From contig CAAFJI010000031.1 of the NCBI GenBank assembly GCA_900763175.1, positions 1 through 17,997 on the forward strand: 17,997 nucleotides of DNA. Reading direction: 5' to 3'. This DNA is from Lachnospiraceae bacterium (GTDB taxonomy: Bacteria > Bacillota > Clostridia > Lachnospirales > Lachnospiraceae). This document shows, one piece after another, positions 1-7,989 of this stretch (position 1 is the stretch's first letter; every line of letters begins with the position of its first letter). Position numbers and translations under genes: made by a program. Below the pieces are notes generated by a model. The model was given only the letters and a program-made list of their open reading frames with translations. It searched no databases and was not told the origin of the DNA.

Positions 1-3
1 CAT

Positions 4-75
4 GGCCAGTTGGTCAAGGGGTTAAGACGTCGCCCTCTCACGGCGAAAACACGAGTTCGATTCTCGTACTGGCTG
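4..75 (+). tRNA. tRNA-Glu (anticodon CTC)
   Basis: A complete cloverleaf can be folded by eye. The acceptor stem pairs 4-10 with 68-74, the D arm has a short GTC/GAC stem, the anticodon stem is TCGCC/GGCGA around loop CTCTCAC (anticodon CTC at 37-39, reading GAG), the variable loop is 4 nt, and the T arm is ACGAG/CTCGT with loop TTCGATT. The discriminator is G75. The next bases are CTA rather than CCA, so CCA must be added after transcription. The first acceptor pair is a G-T wobble. Any promoter lies outside the window. A terminator follows 5 nt downstream. Confidence 0.93.
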
Positions 76-80
76 CTAGA

Positions 81-109
81 AACTTCCGAATTGATTCGGA
101 AGTTTTTTT
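81..109 (+). terminator. Rho-independent terminator of the tRNA-Glu transcript
   Basis: A perfect inverted repeat of 10 bp (AACTTCCGAA with TTCGGAAGTT, 81-90 and 94-103, 3-nt loop) runs directly into seven T (103-109). It follows the tRNA gene by a few bases. Confidence 0.93.
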
Positions 110-119
110 GTGCGTATAT

Positions 120-170
120 AAAAAAGGACAGCTGCGAAATCATTTTTTCTGAATTCGCAGCCATTTTTTT
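120..170. terminator. Bidirectional terminator at the end of ppk
   Basis: GCTGCGAA (131-138) and TTCGCAGC (154-161) form a hairpin. On the minus strand it is followed by a run of T (complement of A120-125) and would end the DUF815-ppx-ppk transcript. On the plus strand it is followed by seven T (164-170), a second stop for transcription coming from the tRNA. The plus-strand T run touches the ppk stop codon. Confidence 0.82.
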
Positions 171-2328
171 ATTCTTCAATATCCTCTGCCGGTTCTGCCG
201 GGATAAATACTCTGGAATTTTCTCTTTTTTCCTTCTTCTTCAAAGCGTGAGCCTTCTCCGTAGCTTCCTTACAAAATTCCATCTGGGAATTCAGAAGTGT
301 CTTTCCCCTCTTATCCGGCTTCACGTAGGTTCCATCCGGCTGAAGGATGTGCGCCTTCACATTGTCCCTGAACTCCAGGTCGAGAACGTGCCTGATCTCT
401 TTTTTGATTTCCTCATCCTCAACAGGGAAAACAATTTCCACACGGCGGTCCAGATTTCTTGGCATCCAGTCAGCACTTCCCATGAAAATCTCATCGCTTC
501 CGCTGTTTCCAAAATAGAAGATGCGGCTGTGTTCCAGGAAATTACCTACAATTGAGCGCACATGGATATTTTCACTGATTCCCGGCACTCCTACTCTCAG
601 GCAGCAGATTCCACGGATCAGAAGGTAAATCTGTACCCCACAGGAAGAAGCATGATAAAGAGCCGCAATGATCTTCGGGTCGCAAAGAGAATTCATTTTC
701 GCCACGATCAGTCCTGGCATTCCCTTCTTCGCATACTCTGCCTCTCTTTCGATCAGCTTCAGGAACCGGTCTTTCATCCAAATAGGTGCCACGATCAGGC
801 GGTTCCAGCTCTTTGGCTCTGAATAACCAGAAAGCATATTAAACACAGCAGTGGCGTCTTCGCCAAATCTCTCATCGCAAGTAAAGATTCCACAGTCCGT
901 ATACAGCTTTGCAGTAGAATCGTTATAATTTCCAGTAGCCAGATGTACATAACGGCGGATTCCCGTATCCTCTCTTCTTACCACAAGAGTGATCTTACTA
1001 TGTGTTTTCAGGCCAACCAGACCATAAATAACGTGGCAGCCTGCCTTTTCCAGCATCTTCGCCCACACAATGTTATGCTCCTCATCAAAACGAGCCTTCA
1101 GCTCTACCAGAACAGAAACCTGCTTGCCATTCTCTGCTGCCTGGGCAAGCGCCGCAATGATAGGGGAGTTTCCGCTGACACGGTACAAGGTCTGCTTTAT
1201 GGCAAGTACATCCGGGTCCTTTGCTGCCTGACGGACAAAATTTACAACCGGATCAAAGCTCATATATGGATGATGAAGAAAAACGTCACCCTCACGGATT
1301 ACCTGGAAAATATCCTTACTGGTATCTGCGAATGCAGGCACTACCGCTGGTGTATATTTCGGTTCCTTATACTGGTCAAAACCTTCCTGTCCATAGACTT
1401 TCATCAGCATGGTAAGATCCAGTGGCCCATTGATATAGAAAATATCCTCTTCCTTTATCTCAAACTCTTTTTTCAAAATGGCAAGAAGCTTCTCATCTGT
1501 CTTATCCTCCACCTCAAGGCGGATTACTTCGCCCCACTGGCGCTTTTTCAACTGTTTCTGAATTTCCACCAGAAGATCCTCTGCACCATCCTCATCAATG
1601 GACAAGTCCGCATTTCTCATAATCCGGTATGGATGTGCGCAAACCACATCGTAGCCAAGGAAAAGCTTGTGGATATTTCTCTCAATAATCTCCTCCAAAA
1701 GAATCACCGTGGTATCCTCTTTTTTTCCAGACGGGATCACGATCACTCTCGGGAGCACGGAAGGAACCTGAACAGTGGCAAAAACATGAACCTCTTTTCC
1801 CTTTTTCTTATCTTTTTTGGAAATCAGGGCGCCAATGTTCAGTGTTTTGTTGCGGATCAGTGGGAACGGCCTGGAAGAATCCATTGCCATAGGAGTAAGA
1901 ACCGGATACACATTGTCCTCAAAATAGCGATCCACATATTCCTGCTGCTCCTCATTCAGCTTCTCATGCTCCATCACAAGGTGAAGCCCCACTTTCTCCA
2001 GAGCCGGAAGCAAAGACCGGTTTAAAGTGCTGTACTGGGAGCGAACAAGCTCATGGGTCTGCTGGCTGATCTCCTTCAGCTGGGCCTTTGGACTCATCCC
2101 CGCAATGTCTGTTTTCTCATAGCCTGCGTGCACCTGATCCTTCAAGGATGCCACACGGACCATGTAAAACTCATCCAGATTAGAAGAAACAATACTTGTA
2201 AATTTCAGTCTTTCAAAAAGGGGCAGATTTTTATCACGGGCCTCCGATAAAACACGGTCATCAAATTTCAGCCAGCTAAGCTCCCTGTTCACAAAATATT
2301 CCGGTTTCTCAAAATTTTTCAGATCCAT
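169..2328 (-). CDS. ppk: Polyphosphate kinase 1
   Basis: Polymerises the gamma-phosphate of ATP into long-chain polyphosphate, and the reaction is reversible. The 719-residue protein has the family length and all its parts: an N-terminal helical domain (FVNRELSWLKF near residue 12), a head domain, and two C-terminal phospholipase-D-like catalytic domains. The autophosphorylated histidine is H443 in LKTHSK and the second catalytic histidine is H600 in LEHSRIFYF. The reading frame extends to a GTG at 2343 that overlaps the ppx stop (GTGA). I prefer ATG 2328 because AGGTGG sits 6 nt upstream of it, while the GTG has no properly spaced ribosome site. It is the last gene of the minus-strand operon with ppx and a DUF815 ATPase, and it ends at a terminator. 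Confidence 0.97.
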   Translation of the reverse strand: MDLKNFEKPEYFVNRELSWLKFDDRVLSEARDKNLPLFERLKFTSIVSSNLDEFYMVRVASLKDQVHAGYEKTDIAGMSPKAQLKEISQQTHELVRSQYSTLNRSLLPALEKVGLHLVMEHEKLNEEQQEYVDRYFEDNVYPVLTPMAMDSSRPFPLIRNKTLNIGALISKKDKKKGKEVHVFATVQVPSVLPRVIVIPSGKKEDTTVILLEEIIERNIHKLFLGYDVVCAHPYRIMRNADLSIDEDGAEDLLVEIQKQLKKRQWGEVIRLEVEDKTDEKLLAILKKEFEIKEEDIFYINGPLDLTMLMKVYGQEGFDQYKEPKYTPAVVPAFADTSKDIFQVIREGDVFLHHPYMSFDPVVNFVRQAAKDPDVLAIKQTLYRVSGNSPIIAALAQAAENGKQVSVLVELKARFDEEHNIVWAKMLEKAGCHVIYGLVGLKTHSKITLVVRREDTGIRRYVHLATGNYNDSTAKLYTDCGIFTCDERFGEDATAVFNMLSGYSEPKSWNRLIVAPIWMKDRFLKLIEREAEYAKKGMPGLIVAKMNSLCDPKIIAALYHASSCGVQIYLLIRGICCLRVGVPGISENIHVRSIVGNFLEHSRIFYFGNSGSDEIFMGSADWMPRNLDRRVEIVFPVEDEEIKKEIRHVLDLEFRDNVKAHILQPDGTYVKPDKRGKTLLNSQMEFCKEATEKAHALKKKEKRENSRVFIPAEPAEDIEE

Positions 2329-2339
2329 TGTTCCCCACC

Positions 2340-3875
2340 TCACACCTTTCTCTTGCGTCTGAATACCAGACGGATTCCAAACACTTCTTCAAAAAATTCC
2401 ACTTTGTCCTTCAGAAGGCCAAACTCCAGGGAAATATCCTGTTCTGAATCCACAGTGAGATACAAGGTTCTCTCTTTCAGCACTGCCTTCATATTTTTTA
2501 CTTTCTGATAATGGCTGCGATCCATGGCATTTGCAATACGCAGGATTGCAGTAAGCTTGGCAATCAGAAGATAAACGGAACGGTCCATTCCGATCTCCCC
2601 TGCAATTTCCCTGTAATAGGCAAATTCCGCAGTATTATAGCGCACAGCATTGGCTATGATCTGACGCTCCTCTGTAGAAAGTCCGATGATCTCTGTTGCC
2701 ATGATGATCTGATAAGAGCATTCAGCCACATCTCCCATACTGATATATTTCCCGCAGTCATGAAGCTGAACGGCAATCTGAAGAAGAAGCCGCTCTCTTG
2801 CTCCCATCCCGTGAATCTTTTTCATGCTGTCAAAAATAGCCAGCGCCAGGTCTGTAGTTCCACGAATATGATCCTTTCCTGTGGAATAGCGCTTTGCAAT
2901 GTTGTGGGAAGCTACCAGGATATCATTCTCAAAGTTGTGTACACTCTTAATAAACTTTTTCTTCTCCGCAAAATCGTAGGCAATTCCATCCAAAAGGGAC
3001 ACACCTGGCATCCAAAGTGCCTCTGCATTAAACAGATCCAGGAAATCCTTGCAGATAACCATGGTAGGCACGATCAGGGTTGCATATTCCAGGTCAATGT
3101 CCATCTCCTCAGCCAGAGACTCCTCTGTTTTGTAAACAGTTTTCTCATAACGGTTCATAAACTCTGCCTTTGTGATGATATTGTCCTGTCTTTTCTCCCG
3201 GAACATTGTCTCAGTAAGGAAATCTCCCATAAGGATCACGTTTTTAATGTCACGATCCTTTAAATACAACCGCTTAAATCCGGTAAGGTCATTGCGGATA
3301 AACTCTTCTACCAGCTGTGCGTAGTTGGTATTGGTTTTCTCCAGTTCCTTCAGTCTCTGGCGGATACGCACACTTCCCATTTTCAGACTCTGGGTAGTCA
3401 CAAGGGCATCCTTGTCAAAAAGAGAAATCTGCAGGTTTCCACCACCTACGTCCAAAATGGCAGTTCCCTTCTGAATCATTTTCTTGAAACCATTTTCAAT
3501 AGCCGCAATGGATTTGTATCCCAGAAAATGCTGCTCTGCATTACTCAGCACCTCCACATGGACTCCGGTTCTTCTGTAGATCTGATCTATGATAATGATA
3601 GGATTTTTCATTTCACGGAATACACTGGTGGTACAGGCTCTGTATTCTTTCACTCCGTATTCTGCCATGATACGCTTAAAATCTATCAGGATCTCGCAGA
3701 TCTTATCCACCTTATCTGCTTCCATATTGCCACCGGAATATACTTTTGTTCCCAGATTCAGTCTGTAACGGATATCGTCTACTGCGCAAAACTCTGCTTT
3801 CTTTGAAAATTCAAAGATCTTCATGGCAATTTCGTAGGAACTGATGTCGATTGCCGCAAATGTGGTTACTGCCAT
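2340..3875 (-). CDS. ppx: Ppx/GppA-type exopolyphosphatase with C-terminal HD domain
   Basis: Predicted to remove terminal phosphates from polyphosphate, or pppGpp, opposing the ppk product next door. The 511 residues match the two-part E. coli Ppx/GppA layout: an actin-like ATPase fold (about 1-305) and an HD-type domain (about 315-505, LHDCGK at 371-376). Family motifs seen are TSVFREMKN (83-91), a candidate catalytic Glu in SNAEQ (E114), and the second phosphate loop DVGGGN (142-147). The first phosphate loop is unusual: AIDISSYE (8-15) stands where AIDIGSNS is expected, and GGGN replaces GGGS. It may belong to a divergent clostridial clade with different substrate handling. The start has AAGGAG 6 nt upstream. 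The stop overlaps the region just ahead of ppk, and 24 nt separate it from the upstream ATPase gene. Activity is inferred from family and context. Confidence 0.88.
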   Translation of the reverse strand: MAVTTFAAIDISSYEIAMKIFEFSKKAEFCAVDDIRYRLNLGTKVYSGGNMEADKVDKICEILIDFKRIMAEYGVKEYRACTTSVFREMKNPIIIIDQIYRRTGVHVEVLSNAEQHFLGYKSIAAIENGFKKMIQKGTAILDVGGGNLQISLFDKDALVTTQSLKMGSVRIRQRLKELEKTNTNYAQLVEEFIRNDLTGFKRLYLKDRDIKNVILMGDFLTETMFREKRQDNIITKAEFMNRYEKTVYKTEESLAEEMDIDLEYATLIVPTMVICKDFLDLFNAEALWMPGVSLLDGIAYDFAEKKKFIKSVHNFENDILVASHNIAKRYSTGKDHIRGTTDLALAIFDSMKKIHGMGARERLLLQIAVQLHDCGKYISMGDVAECSYQIIMATEIIGLSTEERQIIANAVRYNTAEFAYYREIAGEIGMDRSVYLLIAKLTAILRIANAMDRSHYQKVKNMKAVLKERTLYLTVDSEQDISLEFGLLKDKVEFFEEVFGIRLVFRRKRKV

Positions 3876-3899
3876 ACCTTTCTCCTTCCTTTTGGGATA

Positions 3900-5216
3900 C
3901 TATTTTTCTTTCTCTTCAATGGTACCCAGTATATGGTCAATAAACTGCTGTGCCGTTCTTCCTGTAAGGCCGCCATGGGAAAGCTCCCAGGCATTTGCCT
4001 TCATCAGAAGCTCTTCCTTTTCCATTGTCACTCCATAGCGCTCTGCCAGGATTGTGACAATATTCTGAAATTCCTTCTTATTCGGAGCTCCAAAATAAAT
4101 CCGCACACCAAAGCGGTAAACGAGAGAAAGCTTCTCCTGCACCGTGTCAGAAGAGTGCAGATCTTCATCATCTGCCACCTCCAGCTTGTCACCGGATTTC
4201 TCCCGTACCAGATGGCGCCGGTTGCTGGTTGCATAGATCAGGATGTTATCCGGCTTTTTCTCCAGGCCTCCCTCTATCACCGCTTTCAGATATTTGTATT
4301 CAATTTCAAATTCCTCAAAGGAAAGATCATCCATATAAAGGATAAATTTATAATTACGGTTCTTGATCTGTGCGATCACCTCATTCAGATCCTGGAACTG
4401 ATGCTTGTACACCTCGATGATACGAAGACCCTCGTCATAATATCGGTTCAGGATTCCCTTGATACTGGAAGACTTTCCTGTTCCTGCATCTCCGAAAAGA
4501 AGGCAGTTATTGGCCTTCCTTCCTTTCACAAAAGCTTCTGTATTTTCAATCAGCTTCTGCTTGGGAATTTCATAGCCAACAAGATCATCCAGGTTTACGT
4601 GTGCGATTCTTGTGATCGGTGCGATCACTACTTCTCCGTTTTTATCATGGTCAATACGAAAAGCCTTGTTGAGTCCAAGCTTTCCAACGCCAAAATCCTT
4701 GTAAAACTGCACCATATCTGCCATAAATTCTTCCACACCGGAAGCTGCTGCCAGAGTCTTGCTCATATCACAGATTCTGTCACAGATTCTCTGATTGTAC
4801 ACCTTGCTGTTGCAGCCGGTGTTCCCATAGTTTTCCAAAAGCTGGATACATCTGGTTTCAAATACTTTATCAAAAACAGAAAGGTCAAAGTCATAAAGCT
4901 CTTTAAAAATCCGGAAATCATGTAATGCCAGGGAATTAATGGTGCCTTCCACTGCCCCTCTTATTTCACAGGCTGTGCTGAATGCATTTTCATGGTTCAC
5001 CAGAAGCTGCGTCAGATAATTGTGCCACAAATTCCCGGAAAATCCGTACAATCCAGCCATTTCCACAAGGTTTCCCACCATATGGAAAAACTCCTCTTTT
5101 CTATTTTCAATGCCTTCTTCCTTTGCCTCATAGCTGTTCATCAATGCTGTCATTGTATTCAGTACTTCACCATTTTCAAAATCACGGTAAAGAATACATT
5201 CTTCTGTTCTTGCCAT
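3900..5216 (-). CDS. AAA+ family ATPase, DUF815 type
   Basis: A 438-residue ATP-binding protein of unknown function. The C-terminal half is a P-loop module: Walker A GDAGTGKSS (242-250), Walker B FILYMDDLS (291-299), a sensor-1-like YATSNRRHL (329-337), then a DUF815-like tail with YRFGVRIYF (367-375). The N-terminal 200 residues are helical with several cysteines (C123, C135, C145, C149) and no domain I recognise. No signal peptide or membrane segment is seen, so it is probably cytoplasmic. Start ATG 5216 has AGAGAGG about 8 nt upstream. It is first in an operon with ppx and ppk, which suggests a role tied to polyphosphate or phosphate stress; that role is inference. I see no convincing promoter directly upstream. 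Confidence 0.88.
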   Translation of the reverse strand: MARTEECILYRDFENGEVLNTMTALMNSYEAKEEGIENRKEEFFHMVGNLVEMAGLYGFSGNLWHNYLTQLLVNHENAFSTACEIRGAVEGTINSLALHDFRIFKELYDFDLSVFDKVFETRCIQLLENYGNTGCNSKVYNQRICDRICDMSKTLAAASGVEEFMADMVQFYKDFGVGKLGLNKAFRIDHDKNGEVVIAPITRIAHVNLDDLVGYEIPKQKLIENTEAFVKGRKANNCLLFGDAGTGKSSSIKGILNRYYDEGLRIIEVYKHQFQDLNEVIAQIKNRNYKFILYMDDLSFEEFEIEYKYLKAVIEGGLEKKPDNILIYATSNRRHLVREKSGDKLEVADDEDLHSSDTVQEKLSLVYRFGVRIYFGAPNKKEFQNIVTILAERYGVTMEKEELLMKANAWELSHGGLTGRTAQQFIDHILGTIEEKEK

Positions 5217-5245
5217 TTTTGTTTCCTCTCTATATTTTACGATGT

Positions 5246-5268
5246 AAAAAAGTCCTGCCTGCGGCGGG
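5246..5268 (-). terminator. Possible terminator between pheA and the DUF815 operon
   Basis: On the minus strand CCCGCC-GCA-GGCAGG can pair with one C-A mismatch and is followed two bases later by six T (complement of A5246-5251). The loop is only 3 nt and the stem is short, so this is a weak candidate. It would stop transcription coming from folC-pheA through the palindromic element. It lies 30 bases ahead of the DUF815 start, so if it works it would need a promoter in the short remainder or partial read-through. Confidence 0.35.
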
Positions 5269-5353
5269 CCACTTCAACGGCATCTGTCTTTTCACTTTAG
5301 GGAATCCGGCTGTGCTTTGTTCCATTGCCGCCGGAAGTCCTCTGTTCTCCTAT

Positions 5354-5517
5354 TAGAGCGTGTTTAAAAAATGCTTTCTGCAAGATATGCGTCACAGTTT
5401 GTGGGAAATTTGTCCCGGATGAGGGCGTCGTAGCGAGCTACGGCAACCGAATTCGGGACAAAAGTCCCGCAAAATGGGGCGTGCAGATTGCAGGAATGAT
5501 TTTGGGGGCACGCTCTA
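5354..5517. mobile_element. MITE-like palindromic element with TA flanks
   Basis: A non-coding 160-bp element (5356-5515) is bounded by GAGCGTG and CACGCTC, each flanked on the outside by TA, as expected for a TA target duplication of IS630/mariner-type elements. The outer 28 bp of the two ends match at 20 positions. The arms continue to pair without any length difference up to CGTAG-CGAG-CTACG in the exact centre (5435/5436), so the whole element can fold into one long hairpin. It lies 8 bp after the pheA stop codon. It contains no gene. Copy number cannot be judged from one window. An alternative is a structured RNA in the pheA 3' region. Confidence 0.7.
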
Positions 5518-5525
5518 GAAGCGGC

Positions 5526-6656
5526 TTAATAATTTCCAAGTATTTTCAGATAGCTTGTCTCAGCCTCCATACCCCGGAGGGCATTCTTCACTGCACTTTC
5601 CCGTAAATTTCCCTCAAAATCTATGAAGAAACGATATTCCCAGGTTTTGCCCGGAATAGGGCGGGATTCGATCTTGGTCATATTCAGGCCATTATAGATG
5701 ATATGGGAAAGCACATTATACAAGGTACCGCTTTCATGGCGGGCCTCAAAGCAGACGCTTATTTTGGAAGCATTTTTCTCATAAACCGGTGTTCTTCCCA
5801 AAATAATAAAACGTGTCACATTCCTGTCATTTCTACAGATATTTTCAGCCAGAATCCTAAGTCCATAAAGCTCTCCTGCATCACGGCTTGCAATGGCCGC
5901 ATGTGTTTTCTCTTTTTCCTCGCTTACTTTTTTGGCTGCTGCAGCGGTGTTGCTCACTTCCACAGTCTTCCATGCAGGATGCTCTTCCAGGTAGGCCTTG
6001 CACTGGGCAATTCCCTGAGGATGGGAATAAATGCAGGAAATGTCTGACAGCTGTGCATCTGACAGGCCAAGGAGTACGTGTTCCACTGGAAGGATCTGTT
6101 CTCCTACAATAAAAAGCTTGTATTCTGTCAAAAGGTCATAAATATCCGCCACAATCCCTGCCGTAGAATTTTCAATAGGAAGGACTGCATAATCTGCATT
6201 TCCTGCTGCTACTTCTTCCATAGCATTCCGGAAGGTTTTTACATGATAGCTCTTAATGTCGTCCTCAAAGTAGGCACGCATAGCGCCATAACTGTAGGCA
6301 CCTTCAACACCCTGAAATACAACTCTTACCTTATTTCTCGGAAGCTGCTCCACAGTTTTGAAGTCTATCTTTTCCTCTGCTCCATGCTCGGTGAGAAGCT
6401 GGTACTGGCGCTTTCTACTAATTGCCATGATCTGCTGAAAAAGCTCCTGGGCACCAAGGGCATTAAACTCTCCATGTGCCTTTTTTCTGATTTCTTCCAG
6501 CTTTGCCTGCTCTCTTTCCGGATCCAGAACCTTCTTTCCGGTTCTGATCTTGTAGCCTGCAACCTCCTCGCAGACCTTCATCCTCTCTTCAAAAAGTTTC
6601 ACGATCTCGTCGTCAATCTTGTCTATTTTCTGTCTGCATTCCTGCAAATCTGTCAT
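5526..6656 (-). CDS. pheA: Bifunctional chorismate mutase/prephenate dehydratase (P-protein)
   Basis: Converts chorismate to prephenate and then to phenylpyruvate, the committed branch to phenylalanine. The 376 residues show three domains in order. The first is an AroQ-type chorismate mutase (1-90; RQKIDKIDDEIVKLFEERM). The second is a prephenate dehydratase (about 109-290; GVEGAYSY, LPIENSTAG, SHPQGIAQC and the catalytic NVTRF at 279-283). The third is a C-terminal ACT domain (about 298-372) with ESRP (330-333), the usual phenylalanine feedback site. The open frame runs upstream to 6743, but the start is ATG 6656, where the mutase domain begins and GAGAGGAAACAAC gives a ribosome site; the extra residues would overlap folC. 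It lies 22 bp after folC and probably shares its promoter. Confidence 0.96.
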   Translation of the reverse strand: MTDLQECRQKIDKIDDEIVKLFEERMKVCEEVAGYKIRTGKKVLDPEREQAKLEEIRKKAHGEFNALGAQELFQQIMAISRKRQYQLLTEHGAEEKIDFKTVEQLPRNKVRVVFQGVEGAYSYGAMRAYFEDDIKSYHVKTFRNAMEEVAAGNADYAVLPIENSTAGIVADIYDLLTEYKLFIVGEQILPVEHVLLGLSDAQLSDISCIYSHPQGIAQCKAYLEEHPAWKTVEVSNTAAAAKKVSEEKEKTHAAIASRDAGELYGLRILAENICRNDRNVTRFIILGRTPVYEKNASKISVCFEARHESGTLYNVLSHIIYNGLNMTKIESRPIPGKTWEYRFFIDFEGNLRESAVKNALRGMEAETSYLKILGNY

Positions 6657-6678
6657 GTTGTTTCCTCTCAGATTCTTT

Positions 6679-7965
6679 CTAATATTTTTCTTTTTCCACA
6701 CAGGAGGTGAGAAGTCCGATAAAGGACAGGGAGCCAAAGGCAAGTATCACATCCTCCTCCCCTGCCAGGGCAAGGGCCTTATGCACTGCATCTTCTATGC
6801 TGTCTGCTGCTTCTGCATTTTCATTATATTCCTTTGCTGCTGCAGCCAGATCTTCTGCCGGCAGCGCCCTTGGGTTATCCGGTGTGGCAATTGTATATAT
6901 CTTTTCTGCAAAATGGGCAGTCTTTTCCAGAACAGTATGGTAGTCCTTGTCTGCAAACACACCCATAATATAAATCAGCCTTTTCCCCTGGAAATAATGC
7001 AAAATGGACTGGGCCATCTGCTGGGCAGCTCCTGGATTGTGAGCTCCATCTACGATAAACAGAGGCTTCTCATGTATCACAGTAAACCGGCCGTTCCAGC
7101 GTGTTGCCAAAAGGCCTTCCTTTCGCTGAGAAAGAGTGGTGTGCCATCCCATCTCATCCAAAATTTTCAGGGCATCCAAAGCCAGAACTGCATTCTCCTT
7201 CTGATATATCCCAGCCAGGGAAATGCGGTAAGTCTCCTCTTCATAGGTAAAGGTCTGTCCGAAAACAGATTCTGTCTCTGTTATTGCCTTTTCCGAGTCA
7301 GAAACTGTACATGGGACCCGCTTCTCCTGGCAGGTCCTTTCTATCACTTTCCAGGCCTCCTCCTGCTGTTTCGCAGTCACCACCTGACAGCCTTCCTTAA
7401 TGATTCCAGCCTTTTTCTCTGCAATCTCTCCAAGAGTGTTACCAAGAAATGCCATATGATCCATACTGATAGAAACCAGTACAGCCAGCTTCGTATTGAG
7501 GATGATATTTGTGGCATCCAGATTCCCGCCCATCCCGGTTTCCAGAAGGACCAGATCACAGTTTTCCTCTTTAAAATACAAAAATGCTGCTGCCGTTTCG
7601 ATCTCAAATGGTGTGGGATGAGGAAGCCCTTCCTCTGTCATCTGACGGATGGTCTCCGAAATGATGGTAATCTGTCTGGCAAATTTCTCCCTGGATATTT
7701 TCTCTCCAGCCACCTCAAGACGTTCCCTGTAAGAGTACAAGGTCGGGGAAATGTATCGGCCAACACGGTAGCCTGCACCTGTAAGAGTGGTATATAAATA
7801 TGCGATTACAGAGCCCTTTCCATTGGTGCCTGCAACGTGTACATAAGGAAGATCGTCCTGGGGATTTCCAAGGCGTGCCATCATCTCCCTCATATTCTCA
7901 AGACCCAGTACTGAGCCATATCTGGAGGCATCTTCAATATATGCCCTGCTTTCCTGATAGTTCAT
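6679..7965 (-). CDS. folC: Folylpolyglutamate synthase/dihydrofolate synthase
   Basis: Adds glutamate to folates, and probably to dihydropteroate, using ATP in the cytoplasm. The 428-residue protein has the Mur-ligase fold: the P-loop HVAGTNGKGS (43-52), the omega-loop region SPTLYSYRERL (73-83), ETGMGGNLDATN (142-153), SMDHMAFLG (167-175) followed by EKKAGIIK with the expected modified lysine, and the C-terminal domain motif VDGAHNPGAA (305-314). The start ATG 7965 follows GGAGG by 10 nt. It is transcribed from a strong promoter at 8062-8090 with a leader of about 90 nt that contains repeated 12-bp near-palindromes. pheA follows after 22 bp, an unusual pairing of folate and phenylalanine genes. 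Confidence 0.96.
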   Translation of the reverse strand: MNYQESRAYIEDASRYGSVLGLENMREMMARLGNPQDDLPYVHVAGTNGKGSVIAYLYTTLTGAGYRVGRYISPTLYSYRERLEVAGEKISREKFARQITIISETIRQMTEEGLPHPTPFEIETAAAFLYFKEENCDLVLLETGMGGNLDATNIILNTKLAVLVSISMDHMAFLGNTLGEIAEKKAGIIKEGCQVVTAKQQEEAWKVIERTCQEKRVPCTVSDSEKAITETESVFGQTFTYEEETYRISLAGIYQKENAVLALDALKILDEMGWHTTLSQRKEGLLATRWNGRFTVIHEKPLFIVDGAHNPGAAQQMAQSILHYFQGKRLIYIMGVFADKDYHTVLEKTAHFAEKIYTIATPDNPRALPAEDLAAAAKEYNENAEAADSIEDAVHKALALAGEEDVILAFGSLSFIGLLTSCVEKEKY

Positions 7966-7989
7966 AAAATAACTTCCTCCGTTTACGTG

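Noticed and set aside
943..2025. A 360-codon plus-strand frame opposite ppk
   Set aside because: It is antisense to a fully recognisable ppk, is rich in unusual residues, and has no ribosome site or known motifs. The same applies to long antisense frames opposite DUF815, folC, the kinase and dnaG.
5325..5606. A 93-codon frame through the palindromic element
   Set aside because: It spans the element and the end of pheA. The symmetry of the DNA explains the conservation better than coding, and there is no ribosome site.
6657..6743. N-terminal extension of PheA
   Set aside because: It overlaps the folC end, lacks a ribosome site at its start and does not resemble the chorismate mutase domain. 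ATG 6656 fits both domain start and ribosome site.
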